A stretch of DNA of 64,000 nt, taken from positions 1 through 64,000 of the forward strand of contig CALDGQ010000069.1 of the NCBI GenBank assembly GCA_937941765.1, read 5' to 3'. A program made the position numbers and the translations under genes. The DNA is from an uncultured Saprospiraceae bacterium. GTDB lineage: Bacteria; Bacteroidota; Bacteroidia; Chitinophagales; Saprospiraceae. The notes beneath the pieces were generated by a model. The model ran no database searches, had not been told where the DNA came from, and saw only the letters and a list, made by a program, of their open reading frames with translations. This document shows positions 9,146-18,608 of this stretch, piece by piece; within the stretch, counting starts at the first letter, position 1, and each line of letters begins with the position of its first letter.

Positions 9146-9464
9146 ATTCGTCTGTTAGTTCACAATTAGATTACCAAATCTGTCTCACACCGAATTGCTT
9201 GATCGTTATTGCTGAATCTTGACATCTTAACTTGATTTGCTAGAGCTATTGTAACAAACGTATTCTACATTGTGGAATAACAAAATGACTATAATTGACT
9301 TAAAATTAAGGGTTAAAAGTCGTATATTTAACAGGGGCCCTAGCTAAGTTTGCACTCCTTAACATAGACACAGATAAACACTTTTATTTTTTTTCGGCAA
9401 TGTCAAAACTGCGAAAAAATTACCATTTGATCATCCCCCAATATGACTTATAAACTCAGATGTT

Positions 9465-12400
9465 GTGATTAGGTGTACTTATTATTTTGTATTTGTTCTA
9501 ATTATTTTTTCCTTTTCTGCTTCCGCACAAGAGTATATTCAGACGACAAATTTTCATTACAACCTTGAGAAAGGTCTAGAAACTCGAAATATCCGTTCTA
9601 CTTTCAAGGATAGTCGTGGGTTTATGTGGATTTGTACAGATGTGGGTGTCTATCGGTTTGATGGATTCGAATTCCGTCCTTACCAAAGAAATAGAATAAA
9701 TAATGTACCGCTCTCTGTAGAACGGGTCGCAGAAGATGCTGAAAACAATCTCTGGTTTCAGCATTTCGACTACAACAAAGGTGTCATTGACTTTTCTATC
9801 CTAACAAACAATAGTGATACGCTAATTGCAATTAAAGATTATCCCAACATTGTACTACCATTTCCGTTGGAAGATGCCCTTAATATATTTAGCCCAACTG
9901 GAATATGGCTTTCAAATAAAAAAACAAACGAAATTTTTGAATATCAAGATGGAAGGTTCGAAAAAATTGGAAAGTTTCCTTCTCCTACCGTTGATGGTAA
10001 AATAAATCCCCGTTTTTTCATTGATAAAGATTCAGCGGAAACCAACTGGCTCTTTTTTGATGGTATCTTATATAAAGCAATTCCTGGTATTGGTTATCAA
10101 CAATATGAGGTGATTCCAAAAGGTGTTATGAGTTTTACGATTGATGAGCATGATAAATTTTGGTTTATTTATGGAGATGAAATTTATGTAAAAGAAAACC
10201 AAAATGCTCCATTTGTAAAACCAGCATTTCTAAATAATTTAGATGTAGATAATATCCATGATTTTAAAATAGAATCTATTAATGGTCAATTTATTATTGC
10301 CAACATTGGCACCGTCAATGAAATGTTATTAATTAATTACCATACAAATGATGTCATTCCAATTAAATTCCCTTTAAAAGATAAATTAGTAAAAATTACA
10401 CCTTCTCATGTTTTAGTTGACAAAGAAAATACGATTTGGGTAAGTACTTACGAAGGTGTTTTTCAGATGAATTTTCAAAAGAATAACTTCAAAAAACTAT
10501 TACAAGGAAAAAGTACTCGAGGAATAATTCGAGGTAATAATGGAAACCTATGGATATCGTCCTACACTGGTCTTTTTGAAATTGACAAGGATTCAAAAAA
10601 AGAAAATCTAATTAATTCGGAAATAATTTATGGCCAAGGAGCTTATCTCGATACAAAAAATAATTATTGGTTAGGTGGTTCTATGTACTCTTTTCATAAA
10701 ATAAAATCTAGCAGCCCCTTCGAAGTAGAATTGCAACAAATTGATGGTAAAAAAGGAACGATTTTTAATTTTTATGAACATAAAAATGACCCTCGACTTT
10801 GGGCTGGAGGCGAATTCGGTTTGTATGTATATAATGAAGAAAAGCGAAAATTTCTACCCTACGAAAGTATAAATAATTTTCCCGAAATAAGTCAATCTGC
10901 CATTTATGATTTTGAACCAATTGATGAAACCAATTTTCTGATAGCTTCTACTTTTGGTGTTTATCAATTGGACATTAACAAGGGGATAATTAATCACTAT
11001 TGTTCTGCTAACAATAGTCTAGCTTATGATTTCATAAGTTATATTCATAAAGATCAGGAAGATGGAACGCTCTGGCTCGGTACGAAAATGGGCGGGTTGT
11101 TTCATTGGGAGTTTCCACATAACAAACCCAAACGGATCACAACAAAAGAAGGACTTGCTGATAATACGATTTATGCAATTTATGAGGATAAATTCAATAA
11201 AGGTTATCTATGGTTGCCAAGTAATAATGGATTGATGCACTTTAACAAGCAAACTAGAGAAGTCACCAATTATAAGACAACTGAGGGAATTGTACATGAC
11301 GAATTTAATTTTCAATCCAACTATGAAGATGCAGATGGCACGTTGTATTTTGGTGGGATTCAAGGAGTTACGTCTTTTCATCCAAAAGACTTTGATGTTT
11401 CAAAACAACGTCCTGTTCTTCATTTAACTTCGTTATCATTTTTGGAAACCAAGGGTAACAAGGAAATTACAGATCTGCAGTCGTTTAAAGAGGGAAAAAC
11501 AATAACCTTAGGTCCAAAATATAAGTCGGTAAAAATATCCGCGGCGTTAGCTAGTTATGAAAATCCATCAGCTTGCAAATATTTTTACAAAGTTGACAAT
11601 GAATCTGAAAACAATTGGCTGCCGATGGACGAAAATTCGATATTAATTAATGGATTATCCTCTGGTCAACACAACATTTACATAAAGGCAAAAAATGATA
11701 AGGGAATATGGGCAGAAAACGAGATTAAGATACCTATCAAAATGCTTCCTCCATTTTATATGAGATGGTGGTTCCTCTTGCTGATGATGGTCGTGCTATT
11801 TGGTTTGGTCACATTATTTATAAAGAGAAGAACCTACGTTTTAGAAAAAGATAAGCAGAATTTGGAGATGGAAGTGGCTCGTCGAACACAAGAAATAGAA
11901 GATGACAAACGAGTAATTGAAAAACAAGCACAAGAACTTCAACAGTTAGATGAAATCAAATCTCGCTTCTTCACAAATGTGACGCATGAACTACGGACTC
12001 CTTTAACTTTAATTATTGGACCACTCCAACAACTGATTAAACAACTGGTTCAGTCGGATAAGATAGAAGTAGAAAAGGTTATAAAAACATTGAAATCAAT
12101 CGCCGCTAATGGGAATCAACTAAAACAATTGGTGGAAGAAATTTTGGATCTGAATCGATTGGATGCGAAGAAAATTGTTTTAAATAAAGCACCTGTACAA
12201 TTGCGCAATGCCTTTGATAAGTGGGTTAATAATTTCACCCCAGAAGCTGACAATCGTAATATCCAATTCAAGTTTGTTTACGATACCGTGCCCAATTTGC
12301 ACTTAAACTTAGATGTCCAGAAGCTAGAACGAATAGTAGTTAATCTCTTATCAAACGCATTTAAATATAGCGAAGGTGGAGACACGATTTACCTTCGAGT

Positions 12401-13544
12401 ATCTGAAGAAGCGAATCAAATGAAAATCGAAGTTGAAGATACTGGATTGGGTATTCACGAAAATGACTTACCGCATATCTTTCAACGGTTTTATCAAACA
12501 AAGCAGGCTGAAAACAATTTAATGGGTGGATTGGGAATTGGTTTGGCGTTGTCTAAGGAATTAGCATCATTAATGAAAGGTGAGATTTTTGCCACATCAG
12601 AAATTGGAAAAGGATCTACATTTACATTTATTTTCCCAAAAGAAAAAGTAGAAGGAATCGTGACTCCTGTTGTTAGTCCATCGGAAAAACCAATAGCAAA
12701 AGTTAAGGAAGAGATAAAAAGAGAACCTAAACGCAAAAACATATTAATAGTTGAAGACAATTTGCAGATGTTAGAATTTGTGAGTGAATTGTTGGATCCG
12801 TTTGTTAATATCCAAACTGCTAACAATGGAAAAACGGCACTATTGCTATTGAAAAAAGAAGTGGCCAATTTTGATCTTATTATTTCCGATGTCATGATGC
12901 CGGAAATGGATGGATTTACTTTTTTAGAATCACTTCGAGAAATTAAAAAATGGCAATTAACGCCCGTTGTTTTCTTGACGGCTCGCGCCAATATTTTGGA
13001 TAAAATAAAAGCATTCACAATTGGAGTAGATGACTATATGATCAAGCCATTTGAGCCAGACGAACTAGTAGCAAGAATCAAAAATCTAGTAGAGAAAAAT
13101 GATATCAAAACGAAAATTGAAAAGCGAGGAAATGAAGAGGTCATTGTAATATCCGATGAGCATAAGGACAAGAAAAAAGCCTTTGAACTTATTAATGAGT
13201 TAAAAGAAACAGATTCTGTTGACTTTAGATGGCTAAAAGAAGTGGAACAAGTGGCACTCAATAATATAGAAAAATCAAACTTTAATGTGGCCCAATTCGC
13301 ATTTCATGTTCATTTAGGAGAAAGGCAGCTTGGAAGAAGATTAAAGAAACTAACAGGTATGACTCCTGGCAATTATTTAAAAGAAGTGAGACTCCAAACA
13401 GCAAGACATTTAATAGAAAATAGAATTTACTCTACAGTTTCAGAAGTGAGTTTCAAAGTCGGGTTCACCACTCCTGAATATTTCTCAAGGATATTTAAAA
13501 AGAGATTTGGAAAACTGCCAACAGATCATGTTAAAAAGTCTTAA
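9465..13544 (+). CDS. Hybrid two-component system: beta-propeller sensor kinase / receiver / AraC regulator
   Basis: 1359 residues, one-protein signal transduction (HTCS). The signal peptide (to about residue 22) leads to a periplasmic two-component propeller (residues 30-650; repeated 'DSRGFMWICTDVGVYRFDG'-like blades), a Y_Y_Y domain (about 680-755) and one membrane helix (762-784). Then come HisKA with phospho-acceptor His841 (FFTNVTHELRTPLTLI), an HATPase (NLLSNAFKYS, DTGLGIHE), a receiver at about 1090-1205 (IISDVMMPEMDG; conserved TARA and K of IKPF), and an AraC HTH at 1260-1358. Such systems usually sense oligosaccharides in gut Bacteroides; the ligand here is unknown. GTG at 9465 is the start that keeps the signal peptide. 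Decayed copies of its C-terminus lie on both sides. Confidence 0.92.
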   Translation: MIRCTYYFVFVLIIFSFSASAQEYIQTTNFHYNLEKGLETRNIRSTFKDSRGFMWICTDVGVYRFDGFEFRPYQRNRINNVPLSVERVAEDAENNLWFQHFDYNKGVIDFSILTNNSDTLIAIKDYPNIVLPFPLEDALNIFSPTGIWLSNKKTNEIFEYQDGRFEKIGKFPSPTVDGKINPRFFIDKDSAETNWLFFDGILYKAIPGIGYQQYEVIPKGVMSFTIDEHDKFWFIYGDEIYVKENQNAPFVKPAFLNNLDVDNIHDFKIESINGQFIIANIGTVNEMLLINYHTNDVIPIKFPLKDKLVKITPSHVLVDKENTIWVSTYEGVFQMNFQKNNFKKLLQGKSTRGIIRGNNGNLWISSYTGLFEIDKDSKKENLINSEIIYGQGAYLDTKNNYWLGGSMYSFHKIKSSSPFEVELQQIDGKKGTIFNFYEHKNDPRLWAGGEFGLYVYNEEKRKFLPYESINNFPEISQSAIYDFEPIDETNFLIASTFGVYQLDINKGIINHYCSANNSLAYDFISYIHKDQEDGTLWLGTKMGGLFHWEFPHNKPKRITTKEGLADNTIYAIYEDKFNKGYLWLPSNNGLMHFNKQTREVTNYKTTEGIVHDEFNFQSNYEDADGTLYFGGIQGVTSFHPKDFDVSKQRPVLHLTSLSFLETKGNKEITDLQSFKEGKTITLGPKYKSVKISAALASYENPSACKYFYKVDNESENNWLPMDENSILINGLSSGQHNIYIKAKNDKGIWAENEIKIPIKMLPPFYMRWWFLLLMMVVLFGLVTLFIKRRTYVLEKDKQNLEMEVARRTQEIEDDKRVIEKQAQELQQLDEIKSRFFTNVTHELRTPLTLIIGPLQQLIKQLVQSDKIEVEKVIKTLKSIAANGNQLKQLVEEILDLNRLDAKKIVLNKAPVQLRNAFDKWVNNFTPEADNRNIQFKFVYDTVPNLHLNLDVQKLERIVVNLLSNAFKYSEGGDTIYLRVSEEANQMKIEVEDTGLGIHENDLPHIFQRFYQTKQAENNLMGGLGIGLALSKELASLMKGEIFATSEIGKGSTFTFIFPKEKVEGIVTPVVSPSEKPIAKVKEEIKREPKRKNILIVEDNLQMLEFVSELLDPFVNIQTANNGKTALLLLKKEVANFDLIISDVMMPEMDGFTFLESLREIKKWQLTPVVFLTARANILDKIKAFTIGVDDYMIKPFEPDELVARIKNLVEKNDIKTKIEKRGNEEVIVISDEHKDKKKAFELINELKETDSVDFRWLKEVEQVALNNIEKSNFNVAQFAFHVHLGERQLGRRLKKLTGMTPGNYLKEVRLQTARHLIENRIYSTVSEVSFKVGFTTPEYFSRIFKKRFGKLPTDHVKKS

Positions 13545-13565
13545 ACAGATTCGCTTAGGTGTAAT

Positions 13566-13614
13566 TTGTAATTGAAGTATGACTGTTTTTTTGCCTACTA
13601 CCCTCTTAGATTTG
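13566..13614 (+). promoter_or_regulatory. Promoter module of candidate small RNA 1
   Basis: A 20-nt block TTGTAATTGAAGTATGACTG (13566-13585) lies 41 nt, start to start, before TAGATTTG (13607-13614), a match to the TAnnTTTG -7 box. The same block and exact spacing recur at 13835-13883, which argues for a real promoter module with an upstream element. The -33 position falls around GACTG rather than a canonical TTG. Confidence 0.5.
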
Positions 13615-13619
13615 ACCTT

Positions 13620-13727
13620 TAAAAAAGTTGTATCATACTGCTTCGCTCTTCACACTAATTAAACACTAAAGTAGATACAAAATAGAAAGCCAAGGACGTT
13701 TGTTTCTATGGCTTTCTTTATGCTTTT
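13620..13727 (+). ncRNA. Candidate small RNA 1 (about 105 nt)
   Basis: Predicted from a promoter at 13607-13614 and an intrinsic terminator at 13684-13727. The terminator has a 9-bp stem of AGAAAGCCA and TGGCTTTCT with a 16-nt loop, followed by a mixed T-rich run. No ORF of credible length lies between. It sits directly after the hybrid kinase stop codon, so it could also be read through from that gene. No known RNA family is recognised. Confidence 0.45.
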
Positions 13728-13834
13728 AATATTATTTTTAAGACAAAAAGACACTCATTAACCTGCCCTTAAATCCCAAGAATTTTCAAAAAATTATTTC
13801 TAGAAACATTTAAAATAAATAGCATATAATGCTT

Positions 13835-13883
13835 TTGTAATGGAAGTATGACTGATTTGTTTGCAAGCTTCATACTATATTTG
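13835..13883 (+). promoter_or_regulatory. Promoter module of candidate small RNA 2
   Basis: The block TTGTAATGGAAGTATGACTG (13835-13854) is identical at 19 of 20 positions to 13566-13585 and has the same 41-nt spacing to TATATTTG (13876-13883), a match to the -7 consensus. A TTG at 13857-13859, 16 nt upstream of the -7 box, may act as the -33 element. Confidence 0.5.
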
Positions 13884-13889
13884 ACTTAT

Positions 13890-13976
13890 TAAGAATGAAT
13901 AAATTCTAGTATCTAACATCACACCAATGAAGCGTCAAAACTTCGGACCATGGATGAATTTCCATGGTTTTTTTTA
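13890..13976 (+). ncRNA. Candidate small RNA 2 (about 85 nt)
   Basis: A TAnnTTTG promoter at 13876-13883 is followed about 65 nt later by a textbook intrinsic terminator. That terminator is an 8-bp perfect stem ACCATGGA/TCCATGGT (13947-13968) with a 6-nt loop, running straight into eight T residues. The body contains no significant ORF. It is the second of two tandem units that share the promoter module but differ in transcript sequence. Confidence 0.55.
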
Positions 13977-14083
13977 TTGCTATAAAGTATTCATTTCTAG
14001 TTAAAATAATCTGTCATTATTTGATTATTAACTGAAAGTAAATAATATTCCAATCTCCATTTCCATCAGGAAAACGAATATTT

Positions 14084-14180
14084 AATCCAGCGAATTCATT
14101 AGCCTCAATTTAAAATTTGGATCTTCAACTCAAGAATATTTCTCGAAGATATTTAAAAGTGATTTGGGAAATTACAATCA
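14084..14180 (+). pseudogene. Relic of an AraC-type HTH C-terminus (second copy)
   Basis: One frame reads SEFISLNLKFGSSTQEYFSK followed by IFKSDLGNYNQIFN. It aligns with SEVSFKVGFTTPEYFSRIFK of the hybrid kinase end 600 nt upstream. There is no upstream body, and the frame is broken just before the block (a TAA near 14090 in the neighbouring frame), so this is a decayed remnant of a second hybrid kinase or of a duplicated tail. Confidence 0.55.
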
Positions 14181-14391
14181 AATTTTTAATGGTATTGTGT
14201 CAGTTTTGTTCGATAAATCGCTTCTATATTTAAGCATTACAAAAGGTCAATTACAACTTTCCAAAATGCTCGAAAGCGCACAATGATTGCAATGACTGAC
14301 CTATGTTATGTTTTGAAGAAACCTGTCTGTTTTAGAGATAGTAGAGATAATTTAGTACACCTTATTTTTTAACAATAAATTCTTATTTAAG

Positions 14392-17300
14392 ATGAAGGCT
14401 GAAAAAAACAAATTTATAAATCGACTTATTAATGGGGTCGGTTTAAACAAAAAACAATCTGAAGACGTCTATAAAATCCTTTTGGACGATCGAATGATGC
14501 CCACCTATGAAACTATAAAAACAGTTGAAGTAATTAAAGAAATACCCGTAGAGACGGTTAAGACGGTAGAAGTAATCAAAGAGATTGAGGTGATTAAGGA
14601 AGTCCCTGTAGAAATTATGAGAGAGAAAGCTACTATCCAACAGGTAGAAGTAATGAAAGAAAAACCTGTCGAAGTAATAAAGGAAGTTAATGTCTTCCAA
14701 CCAATTCAAGTTACAAGAGATGTTCCAGTCGAGGTGGTGCGGGAAGTAACTAATGTTCAAGAGGTTGAATTAGTGAAAGAAGTACCAGTGATATCAACTT
14801 CGGAAATTGAAACATTCAAAGAAGTTTCGATGGTTAAGGAAGTGCCTGTAGTCGTTACGAATGTGGTTGAGCGTATCAAAGAAGTGCCAGTCATAAAGGA
14901 GGTCTCCGTACCTGTTTACAAAGACCGTGAGGTGATTAAAAAAGTAGAAGTGATTAAGGAAGTGCCGGTTGAAGTGGTTAAAGAAGTACAGGTGATCAAG
15001 GAAGTGGAAGTGATTAAAGAAGTGCCTGTCGAAGTAATTAAAGAGGTTGAAGTATTCAAGGAAGTAATTGTAAAAGTAGAAGTACCTGTCGAAGTAATAA
15101 GGGAAATTGAAAAAGTAAAAGAGGTTCAGGTAATCAAGGAAATTCCTGTCGAAGTGATTAAAGAAGTTGAAGTGATCAAAGAGGTTGAAGTAGTCAAAGA
15201 AATAATTAAAGAAGTTCCTGTAGAGGTCATCGTTGAAGTTGTCAAAATACAAGAGGTTGAAGTAGTCAAAGAAATTCCTGTCGAGGTAGAAAAAATCATT
15301 CACAAAGTAGACGTTGTAGAAGTGATTAAGGAAGTGCCTACACCGCTACTAAATACAGTGGAACGTGTTAAGTTAGTTGAAGTAGCTAAAGAAGTTTCTG
15401 TTCCTGTGGAAACAGTATTTGAAAAAGTAAAAGAAGTTGAAGTTTTTAAAGAAGTGCCAATTCCTGTTGAAACCAAAGTGGAAGTAATAAAAGAAGTTGA
15501 AGTCAACAAAGAACTAGCTATTGTTACAAATAACACAATAGAAACGGTTAAGGAAGTTACGTTGCAAGTGGAAGTCCCTGTTGTGATGCACAAAACGGAA
15601 GAAGTAATCAAAGAAGTTAATTTAACAAGAGATGTTCCCGTTATTGTCACGAACGATATTGAAGTGATTAAAGAAATTGAGGTAATACAAGAAGTGCCTG
15701 TTGAAGTAACGAATACGGTAACCAAATTTAGAGAAGTTGAAGTCACCAAAGAAGTAGCTAAACCTGTTGTAGAAAACGTGGAAGTTGTCAAAACTGTTAC
15801 GGTTCTTCAAGAAGTACCTGTTGAGCTGGTTAATACGGTTGAAGTACTTAAATCGTTAGAATTTGTAAAAGAAATACCAGTACCCGTTACTAAAGAAGTA
15901 CAAGTCACACGTGATGTCATCAAAGAGGTGCCAGTCGAAGTTGTAAAAGAAGTGGAAGTCATTAGAGAAGTTGAAGTGGAAGTCACCAAGGAAGTGGAAG
16001 TCACTAAAGAGGTGATCAAAGAAGTTGAAGTAATAAAGGAAGTACCAGTTCAAGTCATCAAAGAAGTTGAAGTCATTAAAGAAATTGAAGTGATTAAGGA
16101 AGTTCCTGTAGAAATAATTAAAGAAGTGCAAGTAACCAAAGAAGGTGAAGAAATTAGTCGTGCCATTAGTGATCGTCCAAACTTAAAAACTTATAGAACG
16201 GGTGTTGAAAGAATGATCCGTTCCGATAAGAAATATACGGAAAGAGAAGTGACCAGTATTCCCCCTCCAACAGAAGTTGATAAAGAAGATGATTATTTGA
16301 AATGTGCTGAATATGAAGGAAGAGAAGTGAACGATAAGAAAAACAATATCGCTTTTTTCAAACATACAAATGGTCAATTCTACTTCGTAATGTATGATGC
16401 ACACGGTGGTGTTAGATTACGTAGTGAAGGTTTTAAAACAGCTCAAGAGAGAGATCAAGAACTATCTGGTGTTGTTAGATTAAATGCTAAACCTGAGTTT
16501 TATTCTAAAATTGAAAGAGGTAATTACTACATGAATGTGCTTCGTGATGAGACTGGAAGAGAAGTTGGAAGAAGTTGTTTAATGAAAATTAATCCAAAAG
16601 TATCTGAAACTAAGACAACAGAAACGGTAGCTAAAACAAGCGCCCCAATAAAAGAAACGGCGAAAAAAGTAGTTGTAGCTGAATCCAATGAAGACAAAGA
16701 AGATGATTATTTATCATGTAAAGAATACGAAGGCAAAAAAGTGAATGACAAGGAAAATAACGTCGCACTTTTCAAGCATGAGAATGGTCAATTCTATTTT
16801 GCTATGTACAACCAAGATGGTACTGTTAGACTTAGAAGCGAGGGTTTTAAAACTTCTGAAGCTAGAGATCAAGAATTGTCAGGGGTATTAAGATTACGCG
16901 ACAACAGAGAATACTATACGGTACTAAAGAAAGGAATCTACTCAATGGAAATCCTTAAAGACGAAACGGGAAGAGAAGTTGGAAGAAGTTGTTTACGTAA
17001 ATCTAAAGTTGAAGAAAAAGCAGCAACTAAATCAACGGAAACTGCTGTCAAAGCAAAAGCTTCTGTAGCAGAAACGGCGAAAAAAGTAGTTGCAGTTGAA
17101 TCTGATGAAGATAGAGAAGATGATTATTTATCATGTAAAGAATACGAAGGCAAAAAAGTGAATGACAAAGAAAATAACGTCGCACTTTTCAAGCATGAGA
17201 ATGGTCAATTCTATTTTGCTATGTACAATCAAGATGGAAGTGTTAGACTTAGAAGCGAAGGTTTTAAAACGTCCGCAGCGAGAGATCAAGAATTGTCAGG

Positions 17301-17826
17301 AGTATTGAGATTACGCGACAATCGTGAATACTATACAGTACTCAAGAAAGGTATCTATTCAATGGAAATCCTTAAAGACGAAACGGGAAGAGAAGTTGGA
17401 AGAAGTTGTTTACGTAAATCTATTGTTAATGAAGAGGCAGCAACTGCAAAGACTTCCACTAAACCGAAAAGAAATGCAGATGAAGTCTATACCGAAACTG
17501 TATATGGCTTAAAATCTAACAATCTTCAAATCATTGAAGGTATCGGACCAAAGATCGGCGAACTTCTTGCTAAAGCTGGCATCAAAACTTGGAAACAATT
17601 AGCAACAACTCCTGTCGCTAAAGTCCAAAAGGTACTAGATAAAGCAGGGAGTAAATTTAAAATGCACAACCCTACTAGCTGGCCAGAACAAGCAGAATAT
17701 GCTGCTGAGGGTGAATGGCAAAAATTAATCAGTTTTCAAAAATATTTAGACGGTGGAAAAGATAATAATGGTGGTGCTACCGACTCTAAATTGGAAAAAC
17801 TAATAGACAAAAAAGCAAAGAAATAG
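14392..17826 (+). CDS. Giant EVIKEVPV-repeat protein with three DUF1508-like modules and a helix-hairpin-helix end
   Basis: 1144 residues, no signal peptide. Residues 1-40 are a short helical head. About 40-595 is a low-complexity array of 7- and 14-residue units such as EVIKEVPVEVIKEVEV, alternating Val/Ile with Glu/Lys. Three copies of a module of about 105 residues follow (631-735, 766-871, 905-1010; each with DDYL-C-EYEG-VND, NGQFYF-MY, VRLRSEGFK, ARDQELSGV), resembling the DUF1508/YegP fold. Residues 1042-1115 hold a helix-hairpin-helix (IEGIGPKIGELLAKAGI, then HNPTSWPEQA) of the type fused to many Bacteroidota proteins, suggesting nucleic-acid or protein contact. The function is unknown; a cytoplasmic scaffold is one guess. 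Confidence 0.8.
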   Translation: MKAEKNKFINRLINGVGLNKKQSEDVYKILLDDRMMPTYETIKTVEVIKEIPVETVKTVEVIKEIEVIKEVPVEIMREKATIQQVEVMKEKPVEVIKEVNVFQPIQVTRDVPVEVVREVTNVQEVELVKEVPVISTSEIETFKEVSMVKEVPVVVTNVVERIKEVPVIKEVSVPVYKDREVIKKVEVIKEVPVEVVKEVQVIKEVEVIKEVPVEVIKEVEVFKEVIVKVEVPVEVIREIEKVKEVQVIKEIPVEVIKEVEVIKEVEVVKEIIKEVPVEVIVEVVKIQEVEVVKEIPVEVEKIIHKVDVVEVIKEVPTPLLNTVERVKLVEVAKEVSVPVETVFEKVKEVEVFKEVPIPVETKVEVIKEVEVNKELAIVTNNTIETVKEVTLQVEVPVVMHKTEEVIKEVNLTRDVPVIVTNDIEVIKEIEVIQEVPVEVTNTVTKFREVEVTKEVAKPVVENVEVVKTVTVLQEVPVELVNTVEVLKSLEFVKEIPVPVTKEVQVTRDVIKEVPVEVVKEVEVIREVEVEVTKEVEVTKEVIKEVEVIKEVPVQVIKEVEVIKEIEVIKEVPVEIIKEVQVTKEGEEISRAISDRPNLKTYRTGVERMIRSDKKYTEREVTSIPPPTEVDKEDDYLKCAEYEGREVNDKKNNIAFFKHTNGQFYFVMYDAHGGVRLRSEGFKTAQERDQELSGVVRLNAKPEFYSKIERGNYYMNVLRDETGREVGRSCLMKINPKVSETKTTETVAKTSAPIKETAKKVVVAESNEDKEDDYLSCKEYEGKKVNDKENNVALFKHENGQFYFAMYNQDGTVRLRSEGFKTSEARDQELSGVLRLRDNREYYTVLKKGIYSMEILKDETGREVGRSCLRKSKVEEKAATKSTETAVKAKASVAETAKKVVAVESDEDREDDYLSCKEYEGKKVNDKENNVALFKHENGQFYFAMYNQDGSVRLRSEGFKTSAARDQELSGVLRLRDNREYYTVLKKGIYSMEILKDETGREVGRSCLRKSIVNEEAATAKTSTKPKRNADEVYTETVYGLKSNNLQIIEGIGPKIGELLAKAGIKTWKQLATTPVAKVQKVLDKAGSKFKMHNPTSWPEQAEYAAEGEWQKLISFQKYLDGGKDNNGGATDSKLEKLIDKKAKK

Positions 17827-17859
17827 TGATTCATTTCTAGTTTCAATCTTTTTTTTTCG

Positions 17860-17900
17860 ACAAGGGGAATGCAATGAAAGTTGTATTCCCTCTTGTTTTT
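17860..17900 (+). terminator. Intrinsic terminator of the repeat-protein gene
   Basis: Dyad ACAAGGGGAAT / ATTCCCTCTTGT with a single bulge, extended by AA/TT pairing around the loop, then a run of T. It starts 34 nt after the stop codon at 17826 and separates that gene from the Crp/Fnr regulator. Confidence 0.7.
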
Positions 17901-17967
17901 CTAACCATATCAATATTAAAGGCGAATGAATTTTACCATTATTCGTTCTAGTTAATTAAATTTGAAA

Positions 17968-18543
17968 ATGATTAATAATTTAATTGAATTTTTATCAGCA
18001 TACGGGAATTTGTCAAAAAGTAGTATTGAAATCATACTAGAGAACAATATCATTAAAGAATTTAAAAAAAATGATATTTTATTGAAGGAAGGACAGTATT
18101 CCAAAGAGTGTTATTTTGTATTGAAAGGCTGTCTGAGAAGTTATTATTTGATAGATAACGAAGAAAAAACAACTGCTTTTTTCATAGAAAAGGATGCTAT
18201 TACTCCAGTTTCTTATACAACAAATAAGCCTTCTAAGTATTTTATATCTTGCCTTGAAAACTCAATAGTTACCGCAGGTAACAAGTCACTTACAAAAAAT
18301 CTTCTAAGTAAATACCCAGAAATAAATCAGCTCTTTATTAACATAAATGAAGAACAATTGGCAACGAGTAGAGAAAGCTTGGATTCATATATTAATTTAT
18401 CTCCAGAAAATAGATTTAAAAAATTAGTAACTGAACGACCCGAATTAATACAAAGGGTTCCCCAATACCATTTAGCTTCTTACTTGGGTATCAAACCACA
18501 ATCACTTAGCCGGATCAAAAAAAGGATAACAAAAAACCTTTAG
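17968..18543 (+). CDS. Crp/Fnr family transcriptional regulator
   Basis: 191 residues from the ATG at 17968 (a TTG two codons upstream is possible). Residues 1-120 form a cyclic-nucleotide-binding-like beta barrel (NDILLKEGQYSKECYFVLKGCLRSYY), but it lacks the conserved phosphate-binding GE and Arg, so the ligand is unclear. The C-terminus has the shortened Bacteroidota HTH (YHLASYLGIKPQSLSRIKKRI). It lies 234 nt upstream of a DUF4386 protein, and a similar Crp/DUF4386 pair occurs at 34.9-36.5 kb, so the membrane protein may be its target. Confidence 0.82.
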   Translation: MINNLIEFLSAYGNLSKSSIEIILENNIIKEFKKNDILLKEGQYSKECYFVLKGCLRSYYLIDNEEKTTAFFIEKDAITPVSYTTNKPSKYFISCLENSIVTAGNKSLTKNLLSKYPEINQLFININEEQLATSRESLDSYINLSPENRFKKLVTERPELIQRVPQYHLASYLGIKPQSLSRIKKRITKNL

Positions 18544-18608
18544 AACCATTTTACATAAGTCTCTGAAAAAGAGATGTTATTGATTCGTTTTATTTTTCTA
18601 TATCTTCA

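Noticed and set aside
13545-14391. CRISPR-like or tandem repeat array
   Set aside because: The two repeats are promoter modules 269 nt apart, not regular repeats with spacers.
14443-16131. Several long open frames on the minus strand rich in Phe, Tyr, Asn or Ser/Thr opposite the EVIKEVPV repeat gene
   Set aside because: They arise because the Val/Glu/Lys-rich repeat codons read as stop-free in antisense; composition is extreme, there are no starts with signals and no protein family.
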